From positions 50,741,762 through 50,805,761 of the forward strand of contig NC_053042.1 of NCBI RefSeq assembly GCF_003473485.1: a DNA stretch of 64,000 bases, read 5' to 3'. The stretch comes from Medicago truncatula. Taxonomy: Eukaryota > Streptophyta > Magnoliopsida > Fabales > Fabaceae. Below, piece by piece: positions 48,416-60,664 of the stretch. Within the stretch, counting starts at the first letter, position 1. Each line of letters starts with the position of its first letter. The position numbers were made by a program, and so were the translations under genes. The notes beneath the pieces were generated by a model. It saw only the letters and a program-made list of their open reading frames with translations. It searched no databases and was not told the origin of the DNA.

Positions 48416-49041
48416 TCACAATTCATACACTTGCTTGCCACTGAACTTAACCTCTATAGGACTAACATTCTTACCAATAGACCCAAAGTTCTGACCAACC
48501 CCTTGGCGACCCAGGTTCACTTTCTCTGGGTACACACCATCCTTGGGATGCAAGTATTGAACTTCCCCATTGGGAAACACTCTATAGAATTGGTACTTGA
48601 TCTTGTACTTTGACCTCAACCTAGTTCCAAGAGCCAAACATTGTTCTTTCCTTGCTAATTTGAGAAGATTGGGACCTTCCCTCATGATGGCTGCACCACC
48701 ATTTGCTATTTCAAAAATTTGTTCTTTTGGTGAATCCCATGTGATCACATGAAATTCTTCAACTTGGGCCTTGCGTAAAAGGCCTCCAGTCCAGTGTTAC
48801 CACTGAAAATTGGGGAGGGAGTGTTTGGGTCTAACTCAGGTGGGGTGAAGCCAACTGGTGCTTCTGTTGCTTCCTCAGTAACAGCTGCTGTTTTGATGTT
48901 ACTTGAAATTGTAAGCTTGAAAAGGTTTGGATTGGTGAAGGACAATGTGGGTGATTGTTTCCATGGTACTGAGACATGTTCATTGGGTTTGGCACTAAAG
49001 AAAGGTGGGGTGAAGAGGGTGGTTTGAGTTGCCATGGCCAT
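48416..49041 (-). pseudogene. PSAD: PSAD, photosystem I subunit II, frameshifted
   Basis: Read on the minus strand from the ATG at 49041, the sequence gives a chloroplast-targeting-like N-terminus (MAMATQTTLFTPPFF) and then [20 protein letters not shown]. The second part, in another frame, is the highly conserved PsaD body: [49 protein letters not shown], ending [10 protein letters not shown] at 48416. PsaD docks ferredoxin on the stromal side of photosystem I. The frame change is exactly a 5-bp tandem duplication (CCAGT CCAGT at 48786-48795). Without it the length would be about 206 aa, normal for the precursor. No other damage is seen. The lack of introns is normal for plant PSAD. This is a recent pseudogene or, possibly, a sequencing/assembly error. 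Confidence 0.85.
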
Positions 49042-49298
49042 TGTGAGTTGGATACAAATGTTGCTTGTAGTATTGCGAGGAAAGTGTGTTGGGCTTGTGA
49101 AAGATCAATATCACACTAGTACTAGTTTGTAAGTTAATGATTTTGGAAGAGTGTTGTTGATGTGGATGAGATTATATGATGACTTGGACCAATTAGATTG
49201 TGTGATTTTGATTCGATGTCTTACAAAAAGATTGGATTCATGAAAAGAGTCCTTTGCTTAAAAAAAAAATGAAAAGAGTCCTTTACCATGATAAGGGT
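49042..49298 (-). promoter_or_regulatory. Upstream region of PSAD copy
   Basis: About 260 bases separate the start codon from a Mutator-type insertion. No clear TATA box is seen; photosystem genes often use initiator-type promoters without one. CCAATT-like bases lie near 49190. Confidence 0.3.
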
Positions 49299-49308
49299 GT
49301 GTAACAAG

Positions 49309-50347
49309 GGCGGCGTTTAGGGTGGGAGACCTTTATAGATCTTCTACTGTGCATGACCTCTTTTTTTTTTTTTTTGATCTTCAGACCTTTCCTAACCGTT
49401 AGATTGGTTGAACACACCATAGATCAAATACACCTGATTATCTTTTCATTTGTCTTCTTCCCTCTCAACTCTCATGAGCTTTTACCTTTCTCTAATATCC
49501 CTCTCTGTTTATTTTCTCTTTGCCAATTACACTATTTCTTTGTTCCTTATAATACGAACACCGAGTTTGATCTAGATTTTCCAACCATCTAAATATCCAT
49601 TTTTTTCCTTCATTGTTCTACTCTTAATTGTTCAAAAAAGTAATACTCAGATATGGAATAAATTTGGAAAAGAATGGTACTCAAATGCTAATCAATTTTC
49701 CTTCATTGTTCTACTCTTAATATTTCAAACAAGCCCAATAAATAAAATGTTAAAACTTTCATATTCATCAAAGATAAAAATAAAAAAAAATAAAAAACTG
49801 CATATTTAATCAATTTTTTGACAATTCCTTTTAAAATGCTAATCAAATTGGAATTCAAATTCATCTTTCAATAATACCGATTTGGCTTTGTTTTGTTTTG
49901 ATCGTTCAATAATTCCCTTTGGGGACATCCGAAGTTGAAATTGAAGCATTTTTCCTGCAAATTGAAATTAAATATAGCAGCAGATCTGTGTTCATGAAGT
50001 TTGAGAAGCAATCTCAAGTTATTTAAGTGAAATATAATCATGAGGAGCAAGCAACATGCAAGCACAAAAGGAGCAATTGGATTTATATTGTGACGGGGAA
50101 GGAGATGAAGATTTGGGTGTTCTTGTGGTTGCTGCGCTGTTGTTGGGTAAGAGAAAGAATGATTCTGATAGAGAGGAGAGAGAATGGGAAAGTGAAAATA
50201 AGACGAAAAAAATATTCAGTGTTGATGGTGTAAGTTAAGAATCATGAAACTTCATTATCCAATGGTTAACATCTATTTTGACAAAAAAAAAAAGTCAAGT
50301 ATCCTACGGTAGAAGACCCAAAGAGGTCGCCTACCATAGCCTTTGCC
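49309..50347. mobile_element. Mutator-type element upstream of PSAD
   Basis: The left end GGCGGCGTTTAGGG and the reversed right end GGCAAAGGCTATGG open diverged inverted repeats of about 70-100 bp, sharing GACCT...TCTTCTAC...TTTTTT. Exact direct repeats GTGTAACAAG lie at 49299-49308 and 50348-50357 (9-10-bp duplication). No transposase is seen. Inside is a short open frame (50056-50238). A related end starts at about 63474. Confidence 0.75.
50056..50238 (+). other. Short open frame inside the Mutator-type element
   Basis: It would encode 60 residues, acidic and basic in turn (EGDEDLGVLVVAALLLGKRK, then DREEREWESENK), with no family I recognise. It could be a fragment of a host gene captured by the element, or chance. 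No other exon was found. Confidence 0.2.
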
Positions 50348-50357
50348 GTGTAACAAG

Positions 50358-51130
50358 AGCATGCTTCATACTCAATGTTGTCCTTATGGGGACCAGGAAA
50401 ATGTGTCCCACCATCTCTCATTCTTTACCTGTTTTGCTCCTAACTATGGAGCACATTTTATCATAACAATTTATAAAATTGGACTTGTATAAGTTTAAAA
50501 AAATAATGTAACTATTATTGGTATATATATATCTTGAGTGTAACTCAAGTTCTGAATCTGATTTCCATTGAAATAAAGTTTCAATTGTCCGAGTTTAGAG
50601 GGAATGAGGATTCAATGTCTAATTTGCAAGAAATGGATGACCTTTTATCATCTTTTCCTTTTTTCTTGTATTACCTTTGCATATTCTAAGGATTTTCTAG
50701 TGTTGTGTCATTTCATCCTTTGCTCTTTCATTCACACAGTAGCACAAAAACCAGTTCGGAAAGTATTACGAATGAGCTTGGACTAATTAAAGGAGCACCA
50801 ACATATGATAATTTGAAGACTAATGATATTACATATTTCATTCGTACACTCTAGTCTTGGCATAACAAGAAGATAAAAATACAAGAATATGGTAGGCATA
50901 CACATAATTTATTCACTATGAAGCACGGACACAGACACTTGACACGACACTTACATGATGACACCAATAATAATTTAAGAAAATGAAATAATTGAATGTA
51001 CCCACATATGTTTGGATCGTGTCGAACACCAAACACACCTTCAATCTAAAGTGTCGGTGATACATAGTTTATTCGACACCAAAGCTAAGTCTTTGGTTAG
51101 ATAAATAGCAAAAATTCAAAGAGAATGGTT
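50358..51130. other. Intergenic between PSAD side and lipoxygenase
   Basis: No gene is supported. About 50922-51075 starts GAAGCACGGACACAGACAC and ends near AAGTGTCGGTGATACAT, with repeated GTGTC-type motifs in inverse arrangement. It looks like a decayed MITE near the 3' end of the lipoxygenase gene. Confidence 0.35.
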
Positions 51131-54100
51131 TCAGATGGATATGCTGTTGGGAATTCCCTTACCAGTGAGTCCACCCTCCCTAGAATAATCAGAGGTATTG
51201 GGAAACAGAAGGGTATAAGGCAATTTCACTGGCCCATTTCTGTTCTTCAAACTTGGGTCCTTGTTCCTTTTCATGATATTATTCTCAATCTCCAGTAGCT
51301 TCTGTGAAAATCGCCTAAATGCTGCCAATGGTTCAGCGTCTGCAGTCCAATCAGGGTCTACTGTCTGTCCAAGATAAACCTCTTCAGTCGAATGCCTAGA
51401 CAGAACTTCTATCAATGACACACCAAGAAGAGTTTGGAACTGAGCTGTGATTGTTTTTAAGAATGCTAATTCAGGATCTGACTCAAGCTCTTCATACTCT
51501 GGTGTACCTTGCTCAGGCATAAACCTACGACTAACCGTTGGACGATTTGGTAGGTAACCTGCATAAGGGTATTGTCCAAAGTTCACAGCTGCATGAAAAG
51601 CAGAAGCCACCCATATAATAATGGTGCAAGATTGTATGAGATCGATTCTTGTCTTCATTACTGGCCACCATGACCTATCCTTTAAGTCGCCATGACCCTC
51701 AGTGCGGACTTCTTTCCACCAGAATTGGAGTTCATAGTCATTCTCAATCATGTCATCAGATGTGTAGTAGAAACTACAATATTCACTCACCCAGGTTTCA
51801 ATTGCATCCCATATTTCCAATCCATCAACAGCAAAAGGGTAGTCTTCTATCAGAAGTTTTAGTCCATGAGGGCTATTTGAATCAGGAACTGCTATGCCTC
51901 TGAAAGTTTCAAATGAAATATAATTACCATTTGTTTAGATAAATTGGACTAAATCAATAAGAGCGTTTTTTTTTTTTCATGGTTTCCCCCTACATGAGGA
52001 AATCCTATTCGCACTGTTAGAAGTTTCGGATTTTGAACTTACCTCTTGAGCAGATTAGCAGGTAGTGCTTGTTCAGTGAATACCCAATTTTTATATACAA
52101 CAGCTGACATTTCCAATGCAAATTTACCAGGGAAAACTGTTTTCTCTAGTACCCCTCCAGCGTTGATAAGTGTATGCCTAGCTAAGGCATTTATATGCAT
52201 TGTATCCTTGAAATGTGGCTTCAAGAGCTTATGAATTGGATGAAGAAGACTCAGTTGTCTGTTTGTAGCTATTATAAATGGTTCAATCACTGCATGAGTA
52301 AACAGCCTGCACAGGAATCATAGTTTATTAAAGTTTCAAACACTGGTATTATTGAGCTTTGTGATTTTTTGAATGACATACCAATGGCTAACTAGTTGAT
52401 GATATCCTGAATCATTCACAGCAGCATATGCTTTAGCCAACTGCCATACAGTGGCTGCTACTCCTTCATGTGATGGAGTGAAAACTTTACTGACAGCTCC
52501 ATGTTGTTCACCTTGTGGATGAGGTAAGCTTAATTCAATAGCCAGTGGCTTCAATGTGCCATCATCTTGTAGAAATAGGAGTGTTCTGGTGGCATAAGTC
52601 TTGGTGTTGGTAGAGTTTATTCTACTTAGGTATGGCATCAAAGCATCATGATGATCTAATATATAGAGCTTATCACTTTCAAGAGCCTGCAACATAAAGA
52701 AGTTTGATTCTTGTTAGCGATATTGATTATAACATTCAACATGAATTTGACTTCATTTTCATACAACTTTTAGTCAATGAATAAGTGAATTTTGATCTCT
52801 ATTAGTACCTCATCTATTGTAAGCCCATCTAAACTATTTTCTATGTGCTTTGCTTGGATGGAACTGTTTTGGTCTCCATAAACACTTGGGTCCAGCTTGC
52901 TGGCAGGAGGAAATTCCTACATGTACAAGAAACATTGAAACATATTATTTTTTTATAACAAGGATAAGTTTTTTAATTAAAATTGTAAACTCTGAACTAA
53001 AATATAAGCAGAAAATGTAGATGTACTTGGTCGAAATTCGGACAAGTACATATAAACTTTTTTACGTATATTTAAGTCCAGAGGGAGTATTATGTAGTGG
53101 TACTTGGAGACGGCGAATGATAACAGGGTTAACCCCAGCAAGCATTTCTCTTCCAAACTCCTCATCAGTCCTCCATGCAGTCTTACTAGCTACAATTATT
53201 TCCAATACTAATTAATTAATGAAACAAAAATCATATCAATGATTCCATTTTATTAAAGGAAGGTTAAAATGCTATATATACCTTTGATCACGTCAGGCAC
53301 AGGGAATCTGAGGAATTTCTCACCATCATTCCTAACAAGTTCTCTAAAAATCTCATAAGGAATAAGGTCTCTAATTTTACTATGCAAAGGTCCACTTGGG
53401 AGGTTAAAACTTCCTTCATAAATATCAAGTACATCTTGAAAAGTATCAAACTCATTAATAGTTTTGTCACACAGAGATCTAAGCTCTGGAAGCAAAACCT
53501 GAGTGACGGATTTGAGTGAATAAGCTAGAAAGTCTGAAAACTTTACATGACCAAACTGTTCATCTCTTGGAACATAAATGTTAAGATTCAGGAGATGCAA
53601 TCTTGACTCAGTTTTAGGATCTGCAACAATGAAACAATTTATCAGGTTAACCCATTTTCATTATCAAAAATATTTTCAACATGATATTCATTGGTCGAAG
53701 TTTTTTATCCATAATTCCATCTAGGGTTATCCACAAACACAATTGCTAGTTCAATCTCTAATGTGTGTACCTGTTTTGGTATGTGGACGACTAGTTCTTC
53801 CTCTACGTGGATAAGGAAACTTTTGTGATCCACCAATAACAGGACGTGCATAATCTGGACCATTATCTGGAGTTCCCAAGTCATTGTAGCATGCATAGTC
53901 ATACACTCTATCCCACTCATTAAGTTTCCCAATCCCTTTACCACGGAGGGTACCAAGTTCTTCTTCTCTCAACTTCCGCAGTGCCTCCGGTGTATCACAT
54001 GGAAGATAAGCCTGTATCACAAAACATATACTTCTTCAAATCAAAAACTTCATTTACAAAACAAGTCAAAATGTTTCCTATTTTTTTGGAATTTCATTTT

Positions 54101-55434
54101 GTAATAAAGAAATTATGTTATTTTCTTATTTTGCACTTATCATATATCAAAAATGAAATGAAATTATTAGATTCGTTTTTAGTTAATTTTGTTTGAAAAT
54201 AAGTGTGGTCCAAATAAAAAGTTGTTCCGCATTTCAGAAACGAATGAAATTTTTTTTTTTTTTTTTGTCATATATCTTGTTTTTTATATTGATCTATCTA
54301 CGAGTTTTGAAATAAAAGACAGTACAATCAAAGTTTTTTTTCTTGTGGGGATACTACAATCAAGGAAAATATTATTATGATTAATATTAAAAAAAAAAAA
54401 GGAAAACATTATGATTCAATAAATATTTACGAACAGAAGAATTTACGTTTACTTTCAAGTTCAAACTCATCCTTGTTCATAATAAATTATGTTGAGTATA
54501 AATTTAAAGTTGAATTGATAAACAAGTGCAACCAACGACCAAATATATCTGTATTTATTTCTCTGTCAAAAGTAAATGTTCTATTTATTTATTGGAGTCC
54601 AACCATACATCTTGAATGAAGTCTAACAATCCTCCAAAGCCATTGAATTCAACTTGACATTTGACACAGACAGACATCCTCCTATATTTATATTTATTTT
54701 GTTCGTATTATTTACTATTAATTTACTCTATGTAAGTAATTCTCTGCTATTACTTTATTAGCCATATACCACCTTTTCTATACATTCCAAGTAGAGTAAG
54801 TAAACCAAGCTTAGTTGTCACAACAGGCTTTACTTTAGCAAAGTGAAGATTTATGAGTAAAAAAACAATAAATAATAATTTGACACCTTTATTCCATCAG
54901 AAATTAAAAAATTACCTTGTTTGCAAAGAAAACACGATCATGTGTGTAACGATGAGTAGGGTAAACCCAAGAGTTGCAAACAAAAGTTATAGGACCATGT
55001 CCTGGAATGTCATCTAGGGTAACTGTCTTGAGGTAAAATTGGCTATGGTGATTATTTCTGATTAAGAAAGCTCCAGGAACTCCCATCTTCTCATGGTCCC
55101 AATCAAATGTAACTGAGAATTCTGTGTCTGTAGCTGTTGTCAATGATGATATGCTTGACATCCACCTCTCCAAGCATGCCACTTTTCCATGTTTCCCTTT
55201 CAGTCCCTTTGCTAATATACCCAAAAAGTTTAATTATTATCGCTTCTCGTAAGCTAACATAATTCACAACAAAAATACTTCATATCACAAACAAAATCTT
55301 AAAAAGTAGTATGAGATAGGATGACAACTAATTATTGGATATATTTTATCTATTCTACTAAGAGTGTCATATTTGAAGAAGAAAAATCAGCCTCAATTGA
55401 GACTTGAGAGTTACTTTAAACGTAATATTAGTGG

Positions 55435-55483
<49 letters not shown>

Positions 55484-56911
55484 TGGCAACTATGGGCATT
55501 TGCTAGGATACACCCACTTATTTTTTAAAATGTGCGTTTTAGCAGGTTATAACTAAAAAGTAGTTAAATACACCCTAAGGTGTAGCTTTGCTAAAACACT
55601 AGCAAAGCTACACCTTAGGGTGTATTTAACCACTTTTTAGTTATTGATTTGCTAAAATACTCCTTCTAAAAAAATAAGTGGGTGTATTCTAGCAAATGCC
55701 TATAGGATTTGCTAGAACACACCCACTTATTTTTTTAGAAGGTGTGTTATAGCAACATACACCTTAAGGTGTATTTATTAACTTTTTAGTTATAACTTGC
55801 TAAAACACTCCCACATAAAAACTAGTGGGTGTGTTCTAACAAATCCTATATATATATATATAACATCTAGTAATTGATAATATATCAGTGTCAAATACTT
55901 ATCAGTGCCAAAAAACATTTATGATATACTCAAATACTTAATAAGTTTAAGGTTAAATATGTTTTTAGTCTTTATAAATATATCAACTTTTCGTTTTATT
56001 CCCTTTAAAAAATTTCTTCGACTATTAGTTCTCCAAAAGTTTTCCATTTTCACTTTTTGGTTTTTCCTTTTAAATAAACTCATATGTATAATTCATATTT
56101 TTGAATTTTTTTGCTGAAAATTACAATGTTATAAGAATCTCTCAAAAAAAAGAATGTTTTAACAAAACAAGAATTTTTATATTTTCAGTGGTTAAAAATT
56201 TGTATTTAATTCATTTATTGTTAAAAAATTTAGAGATTTTTACAATATATTTCTGCACAATTTTATTAAAAAAAAATACATCAGTTGACTTAAAAATATA
56301 ATCGAAAAGTGGTGATTAAAAATTTTATAGAACTAAATATCTAAGGAAAATTTTAAAGGATTAAAATAAAAATTTGATATATTTGTAGAACCAAAAACAT
56401 ATTTAACCTTAAGTTTAATTTATGAAAATTATTTTTTTATTTATTAGTATCATTTTTCTTTACAACAAAAGAAGTACTATAATGCAAATATTTCTCTCTC
56501 AATCAGATTTTTATTACACACAGAAGACTATAAAAAAGATCATAATGGAGTTGACTTGACTCCTGTTCATTGCAGATTTACAGCTTGCAACAGGAAGTGA
56601 CGTCATTATTCAATATTTTCAGATCCTTTGCTTCTTCTTCACTCTTCTTCTTCTTATGATCAACAAGTTAAAATTATTATGTACAAGCATTTTATATCTT
56701 ATAGTAGTACTAGCTTATGGTGAAATTAAGTTATGAGAGTGGAAAAACCTGGATCAGGAGCAGTAGCACTAATGAGCTGAAGTGAAACACCCTTGCCCAA
56801 AAACTCATGAATTCTATCAAGAACGTTTGATTTGATGTCATGGAAATCCAACAAGCTTTTCTTCATTAAAACCACTTTCCCTTTAACACTATTTTTGTAA
56901 TTCATCTCCAT
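51131..56911 (-). CDS. Linoleate lipoxygenase, cytosolic type
   Basis: Nine minus-strand exons (56911-56749, 55211-54916, 54011-53771, 53620-53282, 53189-53104, 52916-52809, 52686-52382, 52306-52043, 51899-51131), all GT-AG, join to 856 aa. Lipoxygenases insert oxygen into linoleic and linolenic acid, the first step to oxylipins. An N-terminal PLAT/LH2 beta-barrel ([14 protein letters not shown]) precedes the catalytic domain. The iron ligands are present: His about 507 and 512 in YHQLVSHW, His703 and Asn707 in FHAAVNFGQ, and the terminal Ile856 (SISI). The absence of a plastid transit peptide suggests the 9-lipoxygenase/type 1 class, but position specificity cannot be told. The ATG at 56911 is chosen because it precedes the conserved KGKVVLM. 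Intron 1 (1.5 kb) holds two MITEs and a TA repeat. The frame is intact throughout. Confidence 0.93.
55437..55479. repeat. (TA)n microsatellite in lipoxygenase intron 1
   Basis: About 21 TA units directly precede the MITE pair; TA is also the likely insertion target of those elements. Confidence 0.85.
55494..55700. mobile_element. Fold-back MITE in lipoxygenase intron 1, copy 1
   Basis: GGGCATTTGCTAGGATACACC at the left pairs with GGTGTATTCTAGCAAATGCC at the right. A perfect inner hairpin is also seen (GTTAAATACACCCTAAGGTG and its complement). There is no coding sequence. The family is not named. Confidence 0.75.
55701..55850. mobile_element. Fold-back MITE in lipoxygenase intron 1, copy 2
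   Basis: TATAGGATTTGCTAGAACAC pairs with GTGTTCTAACAAATCCTATA. It shares the CACCCACTTATTTTTT segment with copy 1 and lies directly beside it in the same orientation, so it is a second member of the same family. Confidence 0.75.
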
Positions 56912-57260
56912 GATTCTTCTTGTAACGTACCAAGCCAATACCCAAACACTACTTCAAAACAAGTGCATCAGTACAAATAGGAAGTGAGATTCTCAAATAT
57001 TTACTAATCTAAAAAATAAATTTATAAAGTAAGAATAAGAGATATCAAAGGTTTATTTTTACCAAAAAAAAAACGATATTGAAAAAATCAGTTACATGTA
57101 CGTACTACTAATAGCAATTGGAAAATTTGGAGAGACAAACCTTATTTACAATTGAACTCTGCAGTGGAGGGTCATTTGCCTATACATACATGCTAAAGAA
57201 GTCCGGTTATTATATAAGCTACACATGGTTTCTTTTTATTGGTGGTTAGGTTTGGGAACA
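56912..57260 (-). promoter_or_regulatory. Lipoxygenase promoter and leader
   Basis: On the minus strand a TATA box (CTTATATAATA) lies at about 57208-57218, some 300 bases before the chosen ATG. Either the leader is long or a small leader intron is present. An alternative start further up cannot be excluded, because the frame stays open to at least 56938. Confidence 0.4.
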
Positions 57261-58575
57261 AGGACAAAAGTGGAAAAATAAAAAGAGAAATGTGCAGACT
57301 CTCTTTTATCGGATAATAAATTCGACCATTTTAAATGCGATTTATTTTTAAAGAATGTGATTCACCTTAATTTAAGTTAAGCGGACCCTAGTTTTTTAGT
57401 GAGAGAAACTCCAACTTCTTTTAAGTTTTCGTTTTCTTTCACTCGTTGAGGAGGGGTGATTTTAGGTCATTTTTCCCTCTGCATCCTTTTTCCCTTTTCT
57501 TTCAATCTAAATAAGTGATTTCTACATATATCAAGTGTTTTCTTTTGTGCTTTTTCGTGATTTCGTCGTCTGAGTGGGGCGTTGTGTTGTTCGTCGTTTT
57601 GTGCGGCGTTGTTTAATTTCGCGTCTTGTTGCGGTGTTCGTTTGCTTCATATTGAAAGATCAGCTTCAGTCAATCACAGATTCAATCGATGATTTGGACG
57701 TCAACATTGCAGATCCGGAAGCATGAGTATTCTGGTGATTTAGATTTCATCATATTTTTTGTAGGCATTTTGCCGTTATATGCTATTAACTTGGATGTTG
57801 TGAGTTTGTTCGCAGATTTATCCTTTACGTTTTTAGCGATGTTGATTCTGATGTATTCTATCAATTTGAATGAATGAATATCGTTTTGTTTTTGTCAAAA
57901 AAGATTTAAATTAATAAGAGAGTAAAAATTATTATTAAAAAAAGTGTTGCTAGCGTTTCTGAAACTAAAAACATATTTTCTCCGATCTTGTATGCAAGCA
58001 CATATTTGTTCCCGTATGATTAGCTCAGTTGCTAAGGACAATGCATAATATAAGCACATATTTGACTAAAAATTTATCTAAATATAAATATCTTTTTAAA
58101 TTACTAGATGCATTTATTAAACATACTCATATTACTAATTTGTCTTGTAATATGAACAAACAAATGACAATTTAATAATATTAACACACAAAATAAACAC
58201 ATTAATTACATTAACAATTTTTTTTTAAGAAATGTGAAAAATGCGGTGAGAGGAACAGGAAATATTTTTTTCTTCTTTGAAAGAGAAATTAAAAATATAC
58301 GTTTTTTTAATAGAAAAATAAAAATATACTTGGGACATGGGAGGCGAGACTCACGTAGATGACAATGATATCTTTATCTTTTGAACAATCAAAGAATCTG
58401 ATTCCAACATGGCCCATTTATCACATGACAGCAGTTGTTAGATTGCAAATTGCAGAATTATTTACATTGTTTTATATTAACAAATTTATTTAAATTAAAT
58501 ACACCTGTAACATTCTTATTTTTATTTTGGTGAAACACACATGTAACACGTTGCCCACATCTTTGCCCCATTTTT
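57261..58575. other. Intergenic, retroposon-like pieces
   Basis: About 57480-57900 is less AT-rich. It reads through GTTTGCTTCATATTG to a 3' end (GAATATCGTTTTGTTTTTGTC plus A run) like that of a non-LTR element, but no coding frame is recognised. At 58013-58065, CCCGTATGATTAGCTCAGTTG looks like the A-box head of a SINE, cut off before the B box. No gene is seen. Confidence 0.35.
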
Positions 58576-59386
58576 GACTCTACTTGGTAAAAACAGCGGA
58601 TAGCTGATAAGCTAGCTGATAGCTTATAGCTGATAAGCTAACTGATAGCTTTTAGCTGATACACTAACTGAAGTGTTTGGTAAAAATAGCGGTTCAACTA
58701 ACTGATAAATGTAAAATGACATAAAGGATATTCTTAATTCATAATAAAAATTATATCATTAATTTAAGTATTTGTAATTTTGTAAACTAATTTTTCTTTA
58801 AAAAAATACTTTAAATTTATTAATTTAATATATCCTATGTATTATAAATTAAATTAAATTTTATTCACTAAAATTTTATCTTATATTTATTATCATTTAA
58901 GTGTTTCCACTTTATAAAAAAAAAAAAAAAAAAAAAAGGTAGCACTAATAACAGAGAATAAAGAAAATAACATTTACCTCAAAAAAAAAATAACACTAAT
59001 AGAATAATAGTATTTTGTTTCGTAAAAAAAACGAAGGTATATATTTAAAAAAATAAAAAAAAAAAAAAAAAAAAGGCCAGCTGATATATATACAAAAATT
59101 GGAATAAAGAGATAGTAGTCTTTATTACGTAGCTTATTATAAAAATTATAATGGATAAAAATACAATTTAAATGAAATAATAAGGGTAAAATTAGAAGAA
59201 AAAGTGATAAGCTATAAGCTCAAACGCTACTTAGAATAGCTTCTGAAAAATAGCTTATAAGCTCATGAAATAAGCTATAAGCTCATGGTGAAAAAGTGTT
59301 ACCAAACAGAGCTTTTTTTGTCAAACGAGCTTATAAGCTATAAGGTAAAAGCTAAAAGCTCTTTTTTGGGTTAACCAAACAGACCC
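58576..59386. mobile_element. Tourist-like element with AGCTTATAAGCT arms
   Basis: The left end GACTCTACTTGGTAAAAAC and the reversed right end GGGTCTGTTTGGTTAACCC enclose arms rich in ATAAGCTATAAGCT-type palindromes (58600-58670 and 59200-59360). The 3-bp target duplication may be TTT. Its middle is AT-rich with poly(A) runs. No transposase is seen. Confidence 0.55.
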
Positions 59387-60415
59387 TTTATCTATCTATA
59401 TACTTATATAAAAGGTAATGTCCATTGAATTTACCATTTTGCCCCTATAAGGGGCAATTTGGTAAATTACTAATTGGTTGAGGTTTTTTTTTAAGGTTGA
59501 CCTATGAATTTCCATTTTTGCCCCTAACTAATTTTTTTAATTATTTTCTAATTTTTTTATTTTTAATAACTTTTAATTATTTTCCAATTTTTATATTTTT
59601 AACTATTTTTCAATTTTTTCTCCCAAATTCAGTTGCTTCTACATTTCCGTTGTGGGAGATTATGGTATCGTTTGACCCGATTTTTTTCAAACTTCTCTAC
59701 ATTTTTAAGGAGAAGTTAGGTCAAACACAATATCGATTAAGTACTTACTAAAAAAAAACATTTTTTGAACGCATAAAATTGAATTGAATGAGCTTTGACC
59801 AGAAGCTGTTGAATATTACTTTAAAAAACTACTTCTCGAAAATTTATTTCACAAACACCTCTTTTCAACTCACGCTGGGAACCTTTTCTTTATTATTTAA
59901 TATTATATTTCAATATGTTTTTTTCTTCCATTTAACTTTATTTTTTTCAACCGTTCCATTTAATTTTTTAAGGAGGTTCCATTTAATTTTATCTTTTTTT
60001 TAAAGAAATTGTATTATCTTTGTTTTTAAGAAATTGTATTATCTTTTTATCACTTGTACTATTTTGACGCATCGCTTTGGACCGTAATCGTAAACTATCT
60101 TGACTTTGGGATGCCATTTATTCTTTTCATTTTGTCTGATGTAAATATTGGCAAAAATCATGTTTAGGTTAGTCTATGACACTTGCAGTCTTTTTTATAA
60201 ACCTAACTATTATGTAACGTTAATCTACACATTGTTGGTTCCTTCATTGATTCCAATTAGTATCAAGTTAATTATTGTTTTCCTAATCTCTTGAACAAAA
60301 TAGAACATGTTCTTTTCCTACAACAAATCTTTATAATGTTTTGGTAAATGTTTTAGAAATGTACTTATATATATATATAACATCTAATTAACACAACAAT
60401 TTGTTTTGTACCTAG

Positions 60416-60664
60416 CACTTCCCAAATGAGATATCAAGGACATTTCTAAAAGGAATAGGGAAAAAAATCAAACTCATCGACAAACAAACTCAAAAAAGGT
60501 ATAAGTGTCGCTTGATAACGGCAAAGATAGCAAGTTACGAAAAATACTTAGGCGGTCAATGGTTCAACTTTTGCCGAGAACATATGTTAGAGGTAGGTGA
60601 TAAGCTAATTTTTTATCTAGAGAAGCCACCTAAAAATATGCACGTTCAAGTCGTTCCCAAATAA
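60416..60664 (+). pseudogene. B3 DNA-binding-domain fragment in Helitron
   Basis: An open frame of 82 codons without an ATG start, bounded by TAG at 60413-60415 and TAA at 60662-60664. It reads FPNEISRTFLKGIGKKIKLI, later RLITAKIASYEKYLGGQW, then FCREHMLEVGDKLIFYLEK and HVQVVPK. This matches the layout of a plant B3 domain (REM-like): beta strand, GGQW/F-type turn, LEVGDKLIF core and final strand. In host proteins B3 domains bind DNA and regulate transcription. Here it lacks a start and any other domain, so it is best read as a captured exon. Partly similar non-coding sequences (near 60230 and 60735, TTGGTTCCTT...TTCCAATT) flank it. Confidence 0.65.

Noticed and set aside
50604..50786. Possible small two-exon gene near 50.6-50.8 kb
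   Set aside because: A coding-like NLQEMDDLLSSF stretch and an acceptor-like ACACAG are present, but no start, partner exon or family can be supported.
57682..57877. Open frames of about 60 codons on both strands
   Set aside because: No recognisable domain; the sequence ends like a non-LTR retroposon.
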